The translations under genes were made by a program, and so were the position numbers. Under the pieces are notes generated by a model that worked only from the letters and a program-made list of their open reading frames with translations, did not search any database and was not told where the DNA came from. From Streptomyces griseus (GTDB taxonomy: Bacteria; Actinomycetota; Actinomycetes; Streptomycetales; Streptomycetaceae), in the NCBI RefSeq assembly GCF_900460065.1, contig NZ_UAVD01000029.1:434001-498000 (forward strand): 64,000 nucleotides of DNA. Reading direction: 5' to 3'. Of the stretch, positions 62,001 through 64,000 are shown piece by piece (positions within the stretch are counted from its first letter, which is position 1; each line of letters starts with the position of its first letter).

Positions 62001-64000
62001 GCGGGCGACCGTGTCGTCCAGCCAGCTCCGCATCTCCGTCTCATCGAGGGGGCGGCCGGTGTAACTGCTCAGCCAGCCGGCGAGGTTGAACGAGGAGACT
62101 GGGCCGCTGTCCAGGTCGTCGTACGTGGCGTCGTAGAGACGGCGCCACTCCTCGACGCGGTCGCGGTTCCAGTCCGGGCCGCTCGTGGAGTCGTCCCGCA
62201 GACGGACCAGGGCGACGATCCGTTCGTCGCCGGGGGCGCGGCGCACGACCTCGACGGCACACTGCCGTACGGCCGGATGCGAGCCCACCGCGAGTTCGAT
62301 CTCGGCGGGTTCGAGCCGGTGTCCACGCACCTTGACCTGGCGATCGATGCGTCCGAGGTATTCCAGCTCGCCGTCGGGCAGCAGGCGGACCCGGTCACCG
62401 GTTCGGTACAGCCGGGCCCCCGGCTCCGTGGCGAAGGGGTCGGGCACGAAGCGTTCGGCGGTCAGCGCGGCCCGCCGCCAGTAGCCCTGCCCCACCCCGG
62501 CACCGCCCACGCAGGCCTCACCCGGCACCCCGACCGGCACGGGGCGCAGCGCCTCGTCGAGCACGTGGACGCGGACGTTGGCGATCGGCCGTCCGATGGG
62601 CACCCGGCCCTCGCTCCCGGCCGGTGAGCCGTCGGCGGCCTCGAAGGCCGTGCAGGCCACCGCGGTCTCCGTCGGTCCGTACTCGTTGACGATCCGGACC
62701 GACGGCGCTCCCGCGCGCAGCGCCGACAGGTCGTCCTCGTGCAGGGCCTCCCCGCCGAGGATCACGGTCCGGGCGGGCAGGGTGAGCGGACCGTCGGACG
62801 TGGGCTGCTCCAGCAGCCTCAGGTGGGAGGGGGTCAGCTTCACGAAAGCGAGGTCGTCGGAGGTCTCCAGCAGCGCCCGCAGGGCGGCACCGGGCGTCTC
62901 GTCGGCCGTGGGGGCGAGGAGCACGCGCTGTCCGGCGAGCAGGGGTGCGAAGACGCTCGTCACGGTCAGGTCGAAGGCGAGCGGGGAGTGCACCGGCACG
63001 CCTGTCCCGGCGCCCGCGGCGTAGCGGTCCTTGGCCCACAGCAGGTAGTTGACGACATTGCGGTGGGTGAGCAGCGCCGCCTTGGGGCGGCCGGTGGAAC
63101 CCGACGTGAACATGAGGTAGATCAGATCGTCCGGGGACACCCGGACGTCCGGGGCTGTCGCGGGCCGGCCCGCGACGGTGTCGGCTTCAGCAGCCGGCGC
63201 CACCACACGGACACCGCCCGGTTTCACCGCGGCCGGCAGCACGCCGGAGACGACCAGCACGGCCGCCTCGCTGTCGGCGATCATGTCGTTCGTGCGCGAG
63301 GGGGGATGAGAGGGATCGAGGGGCACGTACGCGGCTCCGGTCTTGAGGACCGCCAGCAGCGTGGTCACCGTCTCCGGTCCGAGGTCCATCAGGACGGCGA
63401 CCACCGTGCCGGGTCGTGCTCCGGCGTCCTGAAGGTGATGGGCCAGCCGGTTCGCGTCCCGGTCGAGTTCCCCGTACGTCAGCCGGTGGTCCCCGCCGCT
63501 CACCGCGACCGCGTCGGGGGTGCGGGCCGCCTGGTCCGCCACCAGCTCGTGCAGGGGCGTCGCGCGGATCCCGGTGCCGGTGTCGTTCCAGTCGTACACG
63601 ATCCGCCTCAGCTCGTCCGCGGAGAGCACCGGCAGCACGGACAGGCGCGCGGTGGGGTCGGCGGCGACGGCGGTGAGCAGTTCCGTGAGGGAGTCGGCGA
63701 GACGGGCGACCGTGGCCGCGTCGAAGAGGTCGGTGGCATAGTCGACCAGGCAGTCCAGTCCGTCGTCGGTCTCGAGGATGTTGACGTCGAGATCGAAGCG
63801 GGAGGAGTCGGTCCGCGTGTCGAGCGGTGCCACCGTCAGGCCGGACGGGTGCCCGGTCGGGGCGGGTGTGTTGTGCAGGGTGAAGTTCACCTGGTAGAGC
63901 GGGTTGCGCGCGAGATCGCGCTCGGGGAACAGGCGCCGGGCGATCAGGTCCATCGGGACGTCCTGGTGGGCGTGGGCCGCCAGGCAGGTCTCGCGCACCC
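59097..64000 (-). CDS. NRPS C-A(MT)-T-C, 5' end outside the window
   Basis: 1633 residues visible, N-terminus missing. C-terminal part of a C domain (visible residues 1-120). A domain about 125-640 (A3 F-T-S-G-S-T-G-R-P-K near 296, pocket residues resembling D-L-T-K...G-E-V, an Asn-type code; tentative). A methyltransferase is inserted after A8 (E-I-G-C-G-T-G near 670) in the place of N-methyltransferases. The A10 Lys is in N-G-K-T-D-R near 1065. T domain L-G-G-H-S-L-L-A near 1122. C domain 1200-1633 with H-H-I-V-H-D-G near 1318. The second C lacks an A, provided by the following gene. Predicted: N-methyl-Asn-like residue in the chain, inference only. Confidence 0.93.
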   Translation of the reverse strand, partial: VRETCLAAHAHQDVPMDLIARRLFPERDLARNPLYQVNFTLHNTPAPTGHPSGLTVAPLDTRTDSSRFDLDVNILETDDGLDCLVDYATDLFDAATVARLADSLTELLTAVAADPTARLSVLPVLSADELRRIVYDWNDTGTGIRATPLHELVADQAARTPDAVAVSGGDHRLTYGELDRDANRLAHHLQDAGARPGTVVAVLMDLGPETVTTLLAVLKTGAAYVPLDPSHPPSRTNDMIADSEAAVLVVSGVLPAAVKPGGVRVVAPAAEADTVAGRPATAPDVRVSPDDLIYLMFTSGSTGRPKAALLTHRNVVNYLLWAKDRYAAGAGTGVPVHSPLAFDLTVTSVFAPLLAGQRVLLAPTADETPGAALRALLETSDDLAFVKLTPSHLRLLEQPTSDGPLTLPARTVILGGEALHEDDLSALRAGAPSVRIVNEYGPTETAVACTAFEAADGSPAGSEGRVPIGRPIANVRVHVLDEALRPVPVGVPGEACVGGAGVGQGYWRRAALTAERFVPDPFATEPGARLYRTGDRVRLLPDGELEYLGRIDRQVKVRGHRLEPAEIELAVGSHPAVRQCAVEVVRRAPGDERIVALVRLRDDSTSGPDWNRDRVEEWRRLYDATYDDLDSGPVSSFNLAGWLSSYTGRPLDETEMRSWLDDTVARILALRPRHVLEIGCGTGMILLNVAPSCRSYRATDLSTAAVDYVRRAVATTTGLPADVEVRTAPAHTSVLTAAAGAAAPDAIVLNSVVQYFPSSDYLLDVLRQAVDALPEGGHVFLGDLRSLPLLDLFHTSVQTRRAQVDMRLADLRSRIRRQRALDAELCVDPRLFKEIAARWPDVARVRVLPKRGRHDNELTHYRYDVVLTVGRGEPVPASPGTIRDWAASPLSPDELARLLERDRPERLTLTGVPNSRLSGALGLRGLLEERPPSSSVGELLARAGALPASGHAPEDWWELADRCGYEVELSWSEGRSDGAYDVVLGRPEARTGRADRSTGTAGSPLPPVAPPPARRYTNDPHWRRARATTLPEIDAHVRRLLPAPLVPAHYIPVPEIPLTANGKTDRAQLRLLASDPDGEERAGWVIAARPLTPTEQVVAQVWQELLGCDEVTPDDDFFGLGGHSLLALQVVFRLRERLGVGLPARAPFDHRTLAGLAARIDGLAEPDAVAAPLPPPLAPVARTGPLPASFAQERLWFMDQLNPGDAQYNVPAFDRIHGPLDVRALSRALDALVARHEVLRTVLTAPEGIPRQEIRPPEPVPFPLVDLTGLPGTGREKELTRLVGLEYRRPFDLAAGPVLRAHLVRLGSEDHVLLLSLHHIVHDGWSFGLFTTELAGLYQAFAAGLPLDPAVPPVQYADYAVWQRRLLDEGHFDTQLDYWKRRLAGVAELPPLRTDHPRPARPTTRGRLLPVSVPVTTVRGIRRLCQESGATPFAVLLTALSLALRIHTGEQEVTIGTDVAGRTAAGTETLLGFFVNQLVLRVGLAGDPTWRELLDRAHGTALEALSHQDVPFERVVQALNPRRGRSSPLFQAKLVLDNTPGGSGLALPGLRVTPVPAGLDTTRFDLALVLQDSREAGAVRDTSATDREITGFLEYSADLFEESTVTKLLDDFAHALEALTGDPGQRVAGPAGA

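Noticed and set aside
60066..62627. 853-aa forward frame opposite the NRPS
   Set aside because: Shadow; no motif, and the reverse strand has A, MT, T and C motifs.
1..64000. tRNA, rRNA, CRISPR array, insertion sequence or transposase
   Set aside because: Looked for cloverleaf-like patterns, spaced direct repeats and transposase motifs; none seen by eye.

Overview
The window is high-GC DNA with GTG/TTG starts, 4-bp ATGA/GTGA gene overlaps and rare TTA codons. This is the style of a Streptomyces or close actinomycete. It is almost entirely specialised metabolism and reads as three adjacent biosynthetic regions.

Region 1 (about 1-40.4 kb) is an enediyne gene cluster of the nine-membered type. 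Its centre is a long leftward operon, 28.6 -> 13.8 kb: hot-dog thioesterase TEBC/E10, two DUF1702 (UNBL-type) proteins, UNBV/E4, UNBU/E5, the iterative enediyne polyketide synthase PKSE (KS-AT-ACP-KR-DH-PPTase, KS cysteine at residue 211), an E6-type flavin reductase, an E7-type P450, a small unknown protein and a carboxymuconolactone-decarboxylase-like protein. Around it lie an SgcF-type epoxide hydrolase, an FAD monooxygenase, a P450 + zinc alcohol dehydrogenase pair, a 14-helix MFS exporter, one glycosyltransferase, an SgcJ-like protein, an AraC-type regulator, an E8/E9 (DUF5987/GMC oxidoreductase) pair and an E11-like TIGR03084 protein. E6-E9, E11, F and J types together favour a nine-membered core. 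No apoprotein gene and no deoxysugar genes are visible, so the cluster may continue past the left edge or make a cycloaromatised product. At its right edge sit a CMD protein, an FAD/NAD(P)-binding protein directly followed by a reduced PEP-utilising-enzyme-like protein, and a PPOX flavoprotein.

Region 2 (40.8-49.6 kb) is a compact rightward RiPP operon that I cannot match to a known product. It holds a 76-aa precursor with an acidic 43-residue leader and a 33-residue core carrying ten Cys, then a YcaO cyclodehydratase ending in a PxPxP tail, a small E1-like protein with a His-rich insert, an RRE-E1-SagB fusion, a second SagB-type oxidoreductase, an ABC exporter and two glycosyltransferase-like proteins. 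A perfect 11-bp hairpin lies between precursor and YcaO. The prediction is a glycosylated, multi-thiazole linear peptide.

Region 3 (49.7-64 kb, running off the right edge) is an NRPS region. A rightward A-T protein meets, tail to tail with a 17-nt overlap, a leftward operon: C-A(MT)-T-C NRPS (truncated by the window), free-standing A domain, P450, T-TE protein, A-T protein and a propeller/TPR/methyltransferase fusion. The last module appears split over three polypeptides (C | A | T-TE).

Functions come from motif recognition and family knowledge; no database search was run. Products of regions 2 and 3 are inferences.
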